Source: Sulfurimonas sp.
GTDB lineage: Bacteria; Campylobacterota; Campylobacteria; Campylobacterales; Sulfurimonadaceae
Direction of reading: 5' to 3'
Assembly (NCBI RefSeq): GCF_029027405.1
Contig: NZ_CP093396.1
Span: 2,057,497 to 2,121,496 of the forward strand
DNA length: 64,000 nt
The first letter of the stretch is position 1. Each line of letters starts with the position of its first letter. The notes under the pieces are model-generated. The model was not told the origin of the DNA, did not search any database, and was given only the letters and a program-made list of their open reading frames with translations. Of the stretch, positions 1-8,075 are shown one piece after another. A program made the position numbers and the translations under genes.

Positions 1-974
1 ATAGGGTTAACCACAGCTATTTTTATAACTATAACTAAAAATACCAAGATGAATAGATCGATAAGAGCCATTACATATACTTGCCTCATTAGAGAGTCTT
101 CTGATTGAGATATAACACTCTCAACATTTACTACTTTATTACCAACAACTGCATAGCCCACTACTCTATCAGAGAAGTCTTTTATAGGTTCAGAGACTAC
201 ATAATAATCACCAGCTAATTGAAATGAAGTGGTATTAGAGATATCTATATTTTTAAGGTCTTTAATAAAACCTTGATTTACAACTTTCTCTTTTACTGCT
301 AAAGTATAGTTTCCTATTTTAAGAGCAGACTTAAGTGCAGTAGCGGTAGACAGGTAGTCATTTTTCATAACGATAGCTATTTCATAACCACTAATCTTTC
401 TTGCAGATTCAACTATAGAGTTAAGTCCCTGCATAAACTCAACTGAACCTATATAGTTACCTTCATCAAATATTGGAGCTAAACCACGAAGAACTAAACC
501 TGCACGACCAAGTTCTATAGCAACGATTGGTTTTTTATTGTTTTTTACACTTACAATTGTCTTTCTAAATGAGCTTAGATCATCACCAAATTTCTTTGGT
601 TTCCAAGCTCTTAAGAAGCTATGTACCTTTGAATCATGAATATGTATCTTAATGTTTTTATAGTTTGTAAAACTTTTAAACTGTTCAGATATTGTACCTA
701 GTCCATCAACAGCTATACTTCTGTCATTCTGTTTTAGAGCACGAATAACATCATAGTTCTTTGCAATATTAATTGCATTAGTTAGACCTATGCTCTCTTT
801 AGACTTGATAGACTCTTGATATAATGAACGCAGTGATTTCTCTTGTATTTTATGTACATTCTCTTTCATCTCATCAATTGAGTAGAAGTAGTTCACTATT
901 ATTATAATGAACCCAAATATGATAGAGGCGATTAGGGGAATGTGAATTTTTTTACTGATAGAGAGCTTATTCAT
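1..974 (-). CDS. Methyl-accepting chemotaxis-type receptor, N-terminal part (cut by window edge)
   Basis: I translated this partial frame directly. It starts at an ATG at 974 with AAGGAA upstream and runs off the window. The product has an N-terminal membrane helix (about residues 9-28), a periplasmic domain of about 260 residues with a double-Cache look, and a second hydrophobic helix close to the truncated end. The signalling domain lies outside the window, so chemoreceptor is inferred from the architecture; a sensor kinase or cyclase is also possible. The stretch with LRAW, IELGRAGLVLRGLAPIF and GNYIGSVEF resembles one in the orphan sensor at 9875-10969 (ARSW, IEIGRRLGLKSTVPIY, GVFLGFIEV). 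It lies last in the sox-downstream gene string, 35 bases after the DsrE-like gene, which suggests that it senses a sulfur compound. Confidence 0.7.
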   Translation of the reverse strand, partial: MNKLSISKKIHIPLIASIIFGFIIIIVNYFYSIDEMKENVHKIQEKSLRSLYQESIKSKESIGLTNAINIAKNYDVIRALKQNDRSIAVDGLGTISEQFKSFTNYKNIKIHIHDSKVHSFLRAWKPKKFGDDLSSFRKTIVSVKNNKKPIVAIELGRAGLVLRGLAPIFDEGNYIGSVEFMQGLNSIVESARKISGYEIAIVMKNDYLSTATALKSALKIGNYTLAVKEKVVNQGFIKDLKNIDISNTTSFQLAGDYYVVSEPIKDFSDRVVGYAVVGNKVVNVESVISQSEDSLMRQVYVMALIDLFILVFLVIVIKIAVVNP

Positions 975-1009
975 TTCTTCTTTCCTTTTATTCTTTTAGC
1001 AGAACCATT

Positions 1010-1444
1010 TTAAGGGACTATATAAATCCATCCTTCTTTAACTCGTTCAATCATTTCAACTATTCCGGCTGTAACGATTACAGTGTCTTCGATAAGCTCT
1101 CCTTTTTTTATATTTTTTGTCTTCATTGTATTTCCACAGACTACAAACTCTACATCAAGAAGCATCAAGGCTCTCACTCTTAGAGCTATGTCTTTATGAA
1201 TTTTTTGCAAAGCTTTAATACCATGATAATAAGCAACTATCTTCATTTCTACATTTTCAGGTCCATATAACTTTAATACATTGTTTGCACTACTTAGTAC
1301 ATGATTTATCTCTTCATCATCATCACTTTTTATAGAAAAAATTATCTGTCTTTGATTATCTATTGCAGGCATTGGTTGGGCAAATTCCGTATCTCCAAAT
1401 GAAAACATACAAATACTTAGTAAAATAAGCGTAAACTTTTTCAT
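1010..1444 (-). CDS. DsrE-family sulfurtransferase-like periplasmic protein
   Basis: The protein has 144 residues and an N-terminal signal peptide (about residues 1-22). It then has a DsrE/F-like fold: an early beta strand, a central VEMKIVAYYHGIKAL segment and the motif VEFVVCGNTM with a Cys at the position typical of DsrE-family sulfur carriers. It overlaps the thioredoxin gene upstream by 4 bases, so the two are probably co-translated. Family knowledge suggests binding or transfer of persulfide sulfur in the periplasm. The substrate is not visible. Position downstream of soxXYZAB supports a role in sulfur handling. Confidence 0.7.
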   Translation of the reverse strand: MKKFTLILLSICMFSFGDTEFAQPMPAIDNQRQIIFSIKSDDDEEINHVLSSANNVLKLYGPENVEMKIVAYYHGIKALQKIHKDIALRVRALMLLDVEFVVCGNTMKTKNIKKGELIEDTVIVTAGIVEMIERVKEGWIYIVP

Positions 1445-1815
1445 TTTATTTTCTCCGTTAAATCTTTAAAATCTTGTTTATTCCATGAACCAGGAATAGT
1501 TTTTATAACTTTCAAGTCTGAATCTAATATAAAAAAAGTGGGAGTAAAGTTGACTTTTAACCCTAAAGGAAGCTTCTCATCACTTATATTTACTTTAGCC
1601 ATAATAAATTTGTCGTCTAAATATTTCAACATTTCTGGGTCTGAAAAAAAGTTTTTCTCCATATCTTCACAATAGTGACAACCAGTTCTTACAACACCTA
1701 GCAATATAGTTTTCTTAGTTTGCTTTTGTAATGATACCGCTTCTTTATATGAGTGCATTTGGGCACCCCATAATGACACTAAACCTAAGACTAATATTAA
1801 TGTTATTTTATTCAT
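1441..1815 (-). CDS. Periplasmic thioredoxin-like protein (SoxW-like)
   Basis: This is a 124-residue protein with a signal peptide (about residues 1-18). It has a thioredoxin fold with the redox motif CHYC in RTGCHYCEDME and a cis-proline motif TPTFF. It belongs to the thioredoxin_7/DsbD-gamma-like group. It overlaps both neighbours by a few bases (MBL-fold gene upstream, DsrE-like gene downstream). SoxW-type thioredoxins in sox clusters keep sulfur-carrier cysteines reduced. That role here is inferred from context, since the sequence alone shows only a secreted thiol-disulfide oxidoreductase. Confidence 0.75.
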   Translation of the reverse strand: MNKITLILVLGLVSLWGAQMHSYKEAVSLQKQTKKTILLGVVRTGCHYCEDMEKNFFSDPEMLKYLDDKFIMAKVNISDEKLPLGLKVNFTPTFFILDSDLKVIKTIPGSWNKQDFKDLTEKIK

Positions 1816-2713
1816 TTTCCCACTCCAACATTCTGTATGCTATTTCAACATTTTGTCTATGCATAGAGTCATAAAAATTTATATCTTTAAACTTTTCCAT
1901 CTTAACCATGTTTACAACATCACCTATTTCTTCACCATCTTCTAAAAATGTAGCTACTCTCTGTCTTAATGTTTTTATGTAATTATATGTCATATCAATT
2001 GAACTTCTATTAACTAGCTCTCCATGTCCACCTACGATAAAGTCAACATCCATTAAACGCACTTCATCGAGTACTTCTATCCAGCCTTTTAGTTTTCCAT
2101 CTCTTATAGATGGTATCCTATCGTTAAAAACCAAGTCCCCGACAAAAACTATTTTTTGACTAGGTATGTAAATTAAAAGATCACTATCTGTATGGGCTTT
2201 TTTATTTACACTAATTAAATTAACTTTTTTTCCATTTATATTTAATACCTTCTTTTCTTCTACAAATATAGTAGGAAAGACTTGCGTTGTTTTAGTAAAT
2301 GCATCTGGACTTACTCTTTCTTGCATTCTAGTCATCTCAACTTTTGACTTATATTTAAACGCACTTGAACCTATTATTTTTACACCGATTGAATTATAGT
2401 AAGAGTTACCAAGCCAGTGGTCATCATGATTGTGAGTGTTTACTACATAAGAGATTGGAAGATTATTAATCTCTTTCATTTTTGCGTATGTTTGTTTTGC
2501 ATAAAGATATGTAGGACCGCTATCTATCACAAGATAGCTTGTCCCCATATTAACAAAACAGGAGTTAACCATATTACCATTGTTATGCTCGTCCATCACC
2601 TCTGGTAAGCCAAAAAAGCAGTGTGTTTTAGCACTTATTTTTACCGGCTTAAGAGTATATTCAAAAGATAGGAGGGAATTTGTAAATATTAAAAACATTA
2701 GAAGTGATTTCAA
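1808..2713 (-). CDS. Secreted metallo-beta-lactamase-fold hydrolase (SoxH-like)
   Basis: The 301-residue protein has a signal peptide (about residues 1-17). Metal-binding motifs of the MBL fold are visible: THNHDDHW (HxHxDH), a His in KKAHTDSD, the Asp in VFVGDLVF, and GGHGEL near the end. The family includes SoxH-like and quinoprotein-relay-type periplasmic hydrolases next to sox clusters. Their substrate is unknown, with thiol or persulfide hydrolysis a common guess. It overlaps the thioredoxin gene and follows the porin gene by 27 bases. Function beyond metal-dependent hydrolase is not supported by sequence. Confidence 0.75.
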   Translation of the reverse strand: MKSLLMFLIFTNSLLSFEYTLKPVKISAKTHCFFGLPEVMDEHNNGNMVNSCFVNMGTSYLVIDSGPTYLYAKQTYAKMKEINNLPISYVVNTHNHDDHWLGNSYYNSIGVKIIGSSAFKYKSKVEMTRMQERVSPDAFTKTTQVFPTIFVEEKKVLNINGKKVNLISVNKKAHTDSDLLIYIPSQKIVFVGDLVFNDRIPSIRDGKLKGWIEVLDEVRLMDVDFIVGGHGELVNRSSIDMTYNYIKTLRQRVATFLEDGEEIGDVVNMVKMEKFKDINFYDSMHRQNVEIAYRMLEWENE

Positions 2714-2740
2714 AGCATAACCTTTTTTTAGTAATTTAGT

Positions 2741-3916
2741 CTAGAATTTAAACTGGTACTGAGCGATAAATGCATTGTCGTTATATCCGCCTAAACCATT
2801 CCACTTAGTAGTATCTCCGCCAGCTACAATATAGTTAAGTACAACTTTATGCTGATTTCTAGCTCTTTTTGCTTTACGAGAAAAATCTTCATAAGGCATT
2901 GACATAAAAATGTTTAAACCTAAATAAGTATTTGACAAAGTTGTATCAGGAGTACCAGTTGCCCATGTTGCATTACCTTGCATGTGTTTAGCAACAACTT
3001 CTAAAGAAGGAGTTACAAAGTAACCAGCAGTAGCAGTAAATACTTGCTCATCTCTATCTTTAGTACCTTTAATATTTTTTGCATCAAAAAATTCTGCCTT
3101 TAAACTTAACTTACCTAGATTAGAATCAACACCTATATTGATGTTTTTATAGTCTTCTCCACCCGTAGTTCCACTTGGACCTTTAGCATTTTCAGATAAA
3201 GCATAAGACGCTTCAATATGCAGTTTTTCAGTGTAATCAAACATACCACGAACAGCATAAGAGTTTCCACCATTTTTAGAGCTAGATGCAGATGCACTTC
3301 TACTTGCTTGATTAGCAATCATAACATCATAACCAAAGCCTTTCCATGGACGCTCATGCCCCATTTCAAAACCGTTTACCTTGCCATTATTACCAAGACC
3401 GATATCACGACCAGATATCATTAGACCAGTATTTCTCTCTAAAACAAGTTTTTTATCAAAACCACGCTCTGCAATATCAAGATTCCATCCAGGCATAGTA
3501 AAACTCATACCATTTGGCATCTTAATAAGACCAGCTTTAACTACAAATGCAGGATCAACAACATAAGAGATAAAAGCATCTTTAACCATACTTGGCATTG
3601 CTGCACCATCACCAGTTTTTTTATTATCATCATGATTCTGATTAAAATCTAAGAAAACCTTACCACGAACATTTCCAGCTACATATTTCCAACCAAGACG
3701 AATACGCTGAGCACCGAATGCAACTTTAGAATCCTCATTATCAGCGATTACACCACTACCACCACGAGCCTCAAGTTGAGCAAAACCAAAAACTGTAAGT
3801 TTAGTATCCACACCACCAACTTTTTTCTTCATTGTATAGCCAGCATTTGCTGATGTACTAACTAGTAAAATTGCAGCTACTCCAGCAGCCAATTTAATCA
3901 TTGTATTTTTTTTCAT
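2741..3916 (-). CDS. Outer-membrane porin
   Basis: The protein has 391 residues with a clear signal peptide ending at SANA (residue 25). It has alternating beta-strand character through most of its length and a C-terminal aromatic residue (AQYQFKF), the signature of an outer-membrane barrel recognised by BamA. It resembles the phosphate-selective-porin/OprO-like group common in Campylobacterota. It lies 107 bases after soxB and is separated from it by a hairpin, so it may be partly uncoupled from sox transcription. A role in uptake of thiosulfate or export of sulfate is inference from position. Confidence 0.8.
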   Translation of the reverse strand: MKKNTMIKLAAGVAAILLVSTSANAGYTMKKKVGGVDTKLTVFGFAQLEARGGSGVIADNEDSKVAFGAQRIRLGWKYVAGNVRGKVFLDFNQNHDDNKKTGDGAAMPSMVKDAFISYVVDPAFVVKAGLIKMPNGMSFTMPGWNLDIAERGFDKKLVLERNTGLMISGRDIGLGNNGKVNGFEMGHERPWKGFGYDVMIANQASRSASASSSKNGGNSYAVRGMFDYTEKLHIEASYALSENAKGPSGTTGGEDYKNINIGVDSNLGKLSLKAEFFDAKNIKGTKDRDEQVFTATAGYFVTPSLEVVAKHMQGNATWATGTPDTTLSNTYLGLNIFMSMPYEDFSRKAKRARNQHKVVLNYIVAGGDTTKWNGLGGYNDNAFIAQYQFKF

Positions 3917-3991
3917 TATTTATCCTTATTTATTAATTTCTAGTATGCTATTATAAAGCGTTTTACTTTGTTAGTATAACATATTAAAATT

Positions 3992-4017
3992 TAGATGGTT
4001 GTTATAACTACCATCTA
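3992..4017 (-). terminator. Hairpin between soxB and porin gene
   Basis: An 8-bp perfect stem (TAGATGGT / ACCATCTA) surrounds a 10-base loop that itself contains the palindrome GTTATAAC. On the minus strand it follows the soxB stop codon by a few bases and is followed by a weakly T-rich tail. It may attenuate transcription from soxXYZAB into the porin gene or protect the 3' end of the sox mRNA. The tail is poor for an intrinsic terminator. Confidence 0.4.
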
Positions 4018-4023
4018 CCTGTT

Positions 4024-5784
4024 CTAACAACTTCTAGAACCTTTTGTAGGACAACCACAATCAAAGTCAACTAAAGTTACATTACCTGCATTACTTACAT
4101 CAACTATTTTTTGTTTCTTTATATAATCACGAGTTACATCATAAACTGCCCTAATCTTATCTTCTTGAAGATTTTCACCAGCATTTTGCAAGTTACCGCC
4201 CCAAGATGACACTTTGTATGTTTTATTCAAGTCTATAGGTTTACCTCCAATCATTAGTTTAGAAATGCGTTTACCTGCGGCAGCAGCAACTGCGATAGAA
4301 TAAGTAGCTCCACCCAAACGACTCATATCCCCACCTTGTTGATAAAGAGGATTTGCATTAAACACATTATCTGCAATATCTTCTAGTAGCGTTGCGATTT
4401 TAGAACCTTTTAACTCAAATGTATATACATTTGGATATGTAATGCCACACATCTCATATACATTATCCATCAAGATATCATCACCAGCTAAAACTGTAGT
4501 ACCCCATCTATAACCAGGAGTAAAAGATATATCACACTTCATTTCATCCATGATAGCATCGTTAATCAGCTGATCAAAAGTTGAAAAGAAAGTATCTCTT
4601 TTATATAAAGTATTTTTAGTCTTACCTAATACTTCATTGAACTCTTTTGCAAACGGAGCATAAAGTTCATCTACCAGTTTCACACCTTCAGGATCTGCCG
4701 GAATCATATTAGATGCCATAGGAACAAGTTTATATTCATAATCAAGCACTTTACCATCTTTGGCATCTATATCTAAGCGACCAATATATTTACCGTGACT
4801 ACCTGCAATAACAATAACTGTACCGTTGATTGTAATAGGTTTAGGTGAAGGATCATGTGTATGTCCACTTAAAATAAAGTCAATACCGTGAACCATACGA
4901 GCAACTTCTTGATCAACACTAAATCCATCGTGAGAAAGAACAACAACACAATCAACTTTATGCTCATTTCTTAACTCATTTACATATTCTTGAAGTGTTT
5001 CAGGTCTAATACCAAAACTCCAACCCTCTGTAAACTCTTTAGGATTTGCAGTTGAAGTAAAAGGAAAAGACTGACCGATAATACCAATCTTAGCCCCACC
5101 TTTTTCTTCAATCGTATACGGTTCAAAAATAAGTTCTTCATACTCATCAGCAAATGGATCATTACCAATAATATTTTGAGAAATAAACTTAGCATCTAGC
5201 ATCTTAATAAGTTCCTTAACTCTCTCTTTACCATAAGTAAACTCCCAATGTCCAACCATTACATCAACACCAAGGTAATTTTGTGCTTTAACTATAGCCT
5301 CACCTCTAGTTTTTAGTGCAACACCTGTACCCTGCCAAGTATCTCCTGAGTCTAAGAACAATACATTATCATTGCCACGCTCAGTTCTCACATGATCAAG
5401 ATATGTCTTCATATGAGCTATACCACCCATTTTTCCAAACTTTTTAGCCAATATTTCAAAGTCAATATGTGTATCAAAATACGCATCTAAACTTGATGGC
5501 TCTAAACCGTAATGTTTTGCGAATGCTTCCCCACATAAAAATCCAGGTGTTCCAACTAAGTTAGGAGCCGAGATTAAAGTAGAAGGCTCTCTCCAATATA
5601 GTGGCTTAATATGTGCATGAATATCACACATATGAAGTAGTGTGAAATTACCCATTGATTTAAACTCATAAATATCTTTTAAACCTACACTTGCTGGTGT
5701 TTTAGAACTAGCCATACCACCAGTAGCAGCACCTAATCCTAAAATAGCAGCGATGTGCATAAAATCTCTTCTTGAAATATCCAT
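4024..5784 (-). CDS. soxB: Thiosulfate-oxidising enzyme SoxB (dinuclear manganese sulfohydrolase)
   Basis: The protein has 586 residues. The N-terminus carries a Tat-type signal (SRRDFM followed by a hydrophobic Ala/Gly-rich stretch). Metallophosphoesterase motifs are clear: DIHAH near residue 54, FLDSGDTWQG, GHWEFTYG, LSHDG and SGHTHD. A 5'-nucleotidase-like C-terminal domain follows. SoxB hydrolyses the terminal sulfonate from the SoxY-bound thiosulfate adduct to release sulfate in the periplasm. It follows soxA by 10 bases in the order X-Y-Z-A-B. The last 14 residues form an unusual Cys-rich tail (CGC, then a final Cys). Confidence 0.95.
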   Translation of the reverse strand: MDISRRDFMHIAAILGLGAATGGMASSKTPASVGLKDIYEFKSMGNFTLLHMCDIHAHIKPLYWREPSTLISAPNLVGTPGFLCGEAFAKHYGLEPSSLDAYFDTHIDFEILAKKFGKMGGIAHMKTYLDHVRTERGNDNVLFLDSGDTWQGTGVALKTRGEAIVKAQNYLGVDVMVGHWEFTYGKERVKELIKMLDAKFISQNIIGNDPFADEYEELIFEPYTIEEKGGAKIGIIGQSFPFTSTANPKEFTEGWSFGIRPETLQEYVNELRNEHKVDCVVVLSHDGFSVDQEVARMVHGIDFILSGHTHDPSPKPITINGTVIVIAGSHGKYIGRLDIDAKDGKVLDYEYKLVPMASNMIPADPEGVKLVDELYAPFAKEFNEVLGKTKNTLYKRDTFFSTFDQLINDAIMDEMKCDISFTPGYRWGTTVLAGDDILMDNVYEMCGITYPNVYTFELKGSKIATLLEDIADNVFNANPLYQQGGDMSRLGGATYSIAVAAAAGKRISKLMIGGKPIDLNKTYKVSSWGGNLQNAGENLQEDKIRAVYDVTRDYIKKQKIVDVSNAGNVTLVDFDCGCPTKGSRSC

Positions 5785-5794
5785 TATATAAACC

Positions 5795-6568
5795 TTATCT
5801 TTTAAGACCAGGGATAGCTATCTCTGTTCCCTCAGCCCTTTTAGTTAAATAAACTTCAAGAGCAACCATTTCCGGTGAACCTATCGGTATAACTTTTAAT
5901 AGTGCATTTTTCATACATCCCTGAAAACGGCGTTGTAAAGTTCTAAGGGATGATTTAGTCATTCTATATGCTGGCCAAGTTGCAGCTACTGAAACACCTT
6001 TATTACTTAAATCTGGTAGGGGTTGAGTTCTTAAAACTGAACCAATTACATCAGGAGAATGACAGCTCATGCAAGATAAACCTCTACCACCTCGTTTTTG
6101 ATTAAATGTTTTATCACCCAAAGCATAAGCTGCTTTCATATGCTTATTTGCATCTATATCAATTTGACTTTTTTCACCATTTGCTATTGATTTAGCATAA
6201 GCACTCATATCAAACATATCTGAGCTTTTAAGTTTAAATGGTTTATGTCCTTTTACACTCATTAAAGCCTGTAGTACTTGATCTATACCAACTACCATTT
6301 TAAAATCTGCCAAATAACGCGGAAAACCTGCCAAATAACGTGGCAAGTCATCTTCACTTACTTCCAAAAAAGATGCTAAACCAGCATCTCCACCACAAAA
6401 TTCTTCAAGTAACTCATTGCCACTTTCTATCATAATATCAGCTGGATTATTTTCTAGCATCTCAGTATACATTGCACGGTCAGAATCACTCATTGCAAAC
6501 TGTTCACCGCCAAAAGACAACGAAGAGAGAAGTGCAATAGATAGTGCTATTTTAATTCCTGTTTTCAT
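5795..6568 (-). CDS. soxA: SoxA, mono-haem cytochrome c subunit of SoxAX
   Basis: The 257-residue protein has a signal peptide (about residues 1-20). It carries one haem-binding motif, CMSCH at residues 166-170, and a downstream Cys at 218 in QGCMKN that fits the cysteine haem ligand of SoxA. SoxAX joins thiosulfate to the SoxY cysteine. A 7-residue tandem duplication (PRYLAGF PRYLADF) sits near residues 76-89. It lies 3 bases after soxZ. This is a short single-haem form, unlike the di-haem SoxA of some alphaproteobacteria. Confidence 0.93.
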   Translation of the reverse strand: MKTGIKIALSIALLSSLSFGGEQFAMSDSDRAMYTEMLENNPADIMIESGNELLEEFCGGDAGLASFLEVSEDDLPRYLAGFPRYLADFKMVVGIDQVLQALMSVKGHKPFKLKSSDMFDMSAYAKSIANGEKSQIDIDANKHMKAAYALGDKTFNQKRGGRGLSCMSCHSPDVIGSVLRTQPLPDLSNKGVSVAATWPAYRMTKSSLRTLQRRFQGCMKNALLKVIPIGSPEMVALEVYLTKRAEGTEIAIPGLKR

Positions 6569-6571
6569 TGA

Positions 6572-6907
6572 TTATCCTTTTGGTTTAATCTTTTTGCTTT
6601 TTTCATTTACTTCGCCAGTATTGTCAGTATATGTAACAGTAAGCTTACCTTTACCATTTATTCTCATATATGTAGTAAATACTGGGTTAGTAGACAGTGA
6701 CTCCCATACATTCATCGTTATAATAACTTTGCCGTTATAGCTAAATTTTACATTATTGATATATTTTGCTGGAATAATCTGTTTAGTTTTTTTATCTTTA
6801 CGCAATCCAGTTTCCATTGGATGCATAACCATAAAACTTACCTTTACAATTTCACCATTTTTGAATTTTTTTGGCTTAATTTTAATCAGTGATTTTCTTT
6901 TTCCCAT
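6572..6907 (-). CDS. soxZ: SoxZ, sulfur-carrier complex subunit
   Basis: This is a 111-residue protein without a signal peptide, as is usual for SoxZ, which travels with the Tat-exported SoxY. Family features include VSFMVMHPMETGLRKD near residues 24-39, an immunoglobulin-like beta sandwich pattern, and LTVTYTDNTGE near the end. It forms the SoxYZ carrier on which thiosulfate sulfur is covalently held. It lies between soxY and soxA with short gaps. Confidence 0.94.
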   Translation of the reverse strand: MGKRKSLIKIKPKKFKNGEIVKVSFMVMHPMETGLRKDKKTKQIIPAKYINNVKFSYNGKVIITMNVWESLSTNPVFTTYMRINGKGKLTVTYTDNTGEVNEKSKKIKPKG

Positions 6908-6957
6908 TTTATTTTCCTTAATTTTTATATTTTTAGATTATGTTAAATGGTCGAAAA

Positions 6958-7428
6958 TCAACCACAACCACCGATAGTAACTTTTACACTTTGACTAGCA
7001 GTAATAAATGATCCATCACTAAGTTCAACTACAGTTACAATTTCTTGAGTTCCACCAAGTTTAATACGAGTTGAGAACATTGCTCTTCCATTTGCAGGAG
7101 TCAAATGAACATCTATACAACGAGTATTGGCATTTTTTGTAGCAAAAATATGAATTGCTTTTACATAGTCGGCATCCGTCATCGGAGACTCAACTTCAAC
7201 AGTAACTGGAACAACAGCACCATTTTCAGCAATTTCTGGAACTTTTAATTTAATCTTTGAAGATACTACAGGTGTTTTCCCACCAGTTACGGCATTTACA
7301 GCATCTTTAAATGAAAGATCATTAGGACCTAATGGTTTTTTTTCATTAGCTGCAAAACCAATTGTTGGAGCAACAGCAGCAACAACAGCAACAGCACCTA
7401 ATTTTTTGAAAAAATCTCTTCTTTGCAT
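6958..7428 (-). CDS. soxY: SoxY, sulfur-binding carrier subunit
   Basis: The 156-residue protein has a Tat signal (RRDFFKK followed by a hydrophobic stretch to about residue 26). It ends in the diagnostic GGCG, whose Cys is the covalent attachment site for sulfur intermediates. It follows soxX by 13 bases and precedes soxZ by 50. The family's length and swinging-arm C-terminus are intact. Confidence 0.96.
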   Translation of the reverse strand: MQRRDFFKKLGAVAVVAAVAPTIGFAANEKKPLGPNDLSFKDAVNAVTGGKTPVVSSKIKLKVPEIAENGAVVPVTVEVESPMTDADYVKAIHIFATKNANTRCIDVHLTPANGRAMFSTRIKLGGTQEIVTVVELSDGSFITASQSVKVTIGGCG

Positions 7429-7441
7429 AATATATATTCCT

Positions 7442-7996
7442 TTATTTTGGAGATACTATATATGAGGTAATCTCACATATCTCTTTAGTTGTGAATAACT
7501 TAGTTGTTAAGTTAACAGTCATGTGTGTGTCTTTGTTATCTATGCGAGGATCAGCAATCTTTTGAAATACAAACTGATTATCTCTAACACCAGTTGCCAT
7601 AAATATATCATTATAAGCTGTTAAGTCTGGACCGATACTTCCAGCACCGCGAGCACCTTCTATATTATGGCATGCGACACAGTTTCCATATTGTTTATTT
7701 GGAATTTTGTCACCAGGCTTATAAGTCTTACCCTGTTTCATTTGCTTTTTAGCAAGACCTTCTGGTAGTTTGCCTTTTACTTTTCCACCATTAAGGTTAT
7801 GGAATATAAAAGCACCTCTTGCGATAGCTTTAGGATTTGTTGTAATACAGCCAGCTGGCATTGTAAAAATCTTAGCTGGCGCCAACAGATCTTTTTTAAT
7901 CATCTCACTTGCACTTGGATTCTCCACCACACTGCTATAATCAACAGCGAAAAGAGAAGCACTTAAAAGTAGTGACATCATCACAGTTTTTTTCAT
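7442..7996 (-). CDS. soxX: SoxX, cytochrome c subunit of SoxAX
   Basis: The protein has 184 residues, a signal peptide (about residues 1-17), one haem motif CVACH at residues 106-110, and a downstream Met (about residue 159) suitable as axial ligand. It is the first gene of soxXYZAB. A strong ribosome-binding site (AGGAGG, 8001-8006 on the minus strand) sets the start. The upstream region contains tandem 11-bp repeats that may be an operator. SoxX works with SoxA to attach thiosulfate to SoxY and passes electrons to the respiratory chain. Confidence 0.93.
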   Translation of the reverse strand: MKKTVMMSLLLSASLFAVDYSSVVENPSASEMIKKDLLAPAKIFTMPAGCITTNPKAIARGAFIFHNLNGGKVKGKLPEGLAKKQMKQGKTYKPGDKIPNKQYGNCVACHNIEGARGAGSIGPDLTAYNDIFMATGVRDNQFVFQKIADPRIDNKDTHMTVNLTTKLFTTKEICEITSYIVSPK

Positions 7997-8029
7997 TTTT
8001 ATTCCTCCTATTCTTATTTCAGAAGCAAG

Positions 8030-8075
8030 TGTAACTCTAAAGTGTAAAATTAATGTAAAATTAATGTAAAATTAT
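8030..8075 (-). promoter_or_regulatory. Tandem 11-bp direct repeats upstream of soxX, candidate response-regulator operator
   Basis: On the plus strand TGTAAAATTAA occurs at 8043-8053 and 8054-8064, and TGTAAAATTAT at 8065-8075, an exact 11-base period. A weaker copy, TGTAACTCTAA, lies at 8030-8040. OmpR/PhoB-type regulators typically bind direct repeats with an 11-bp spacing, and such a regulator is encoded at 9225-9878. The array lies just upstream of the expected soxX core promoter and overlaps the kinase stop codon. The function is inferred. Confidence 0.6.
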
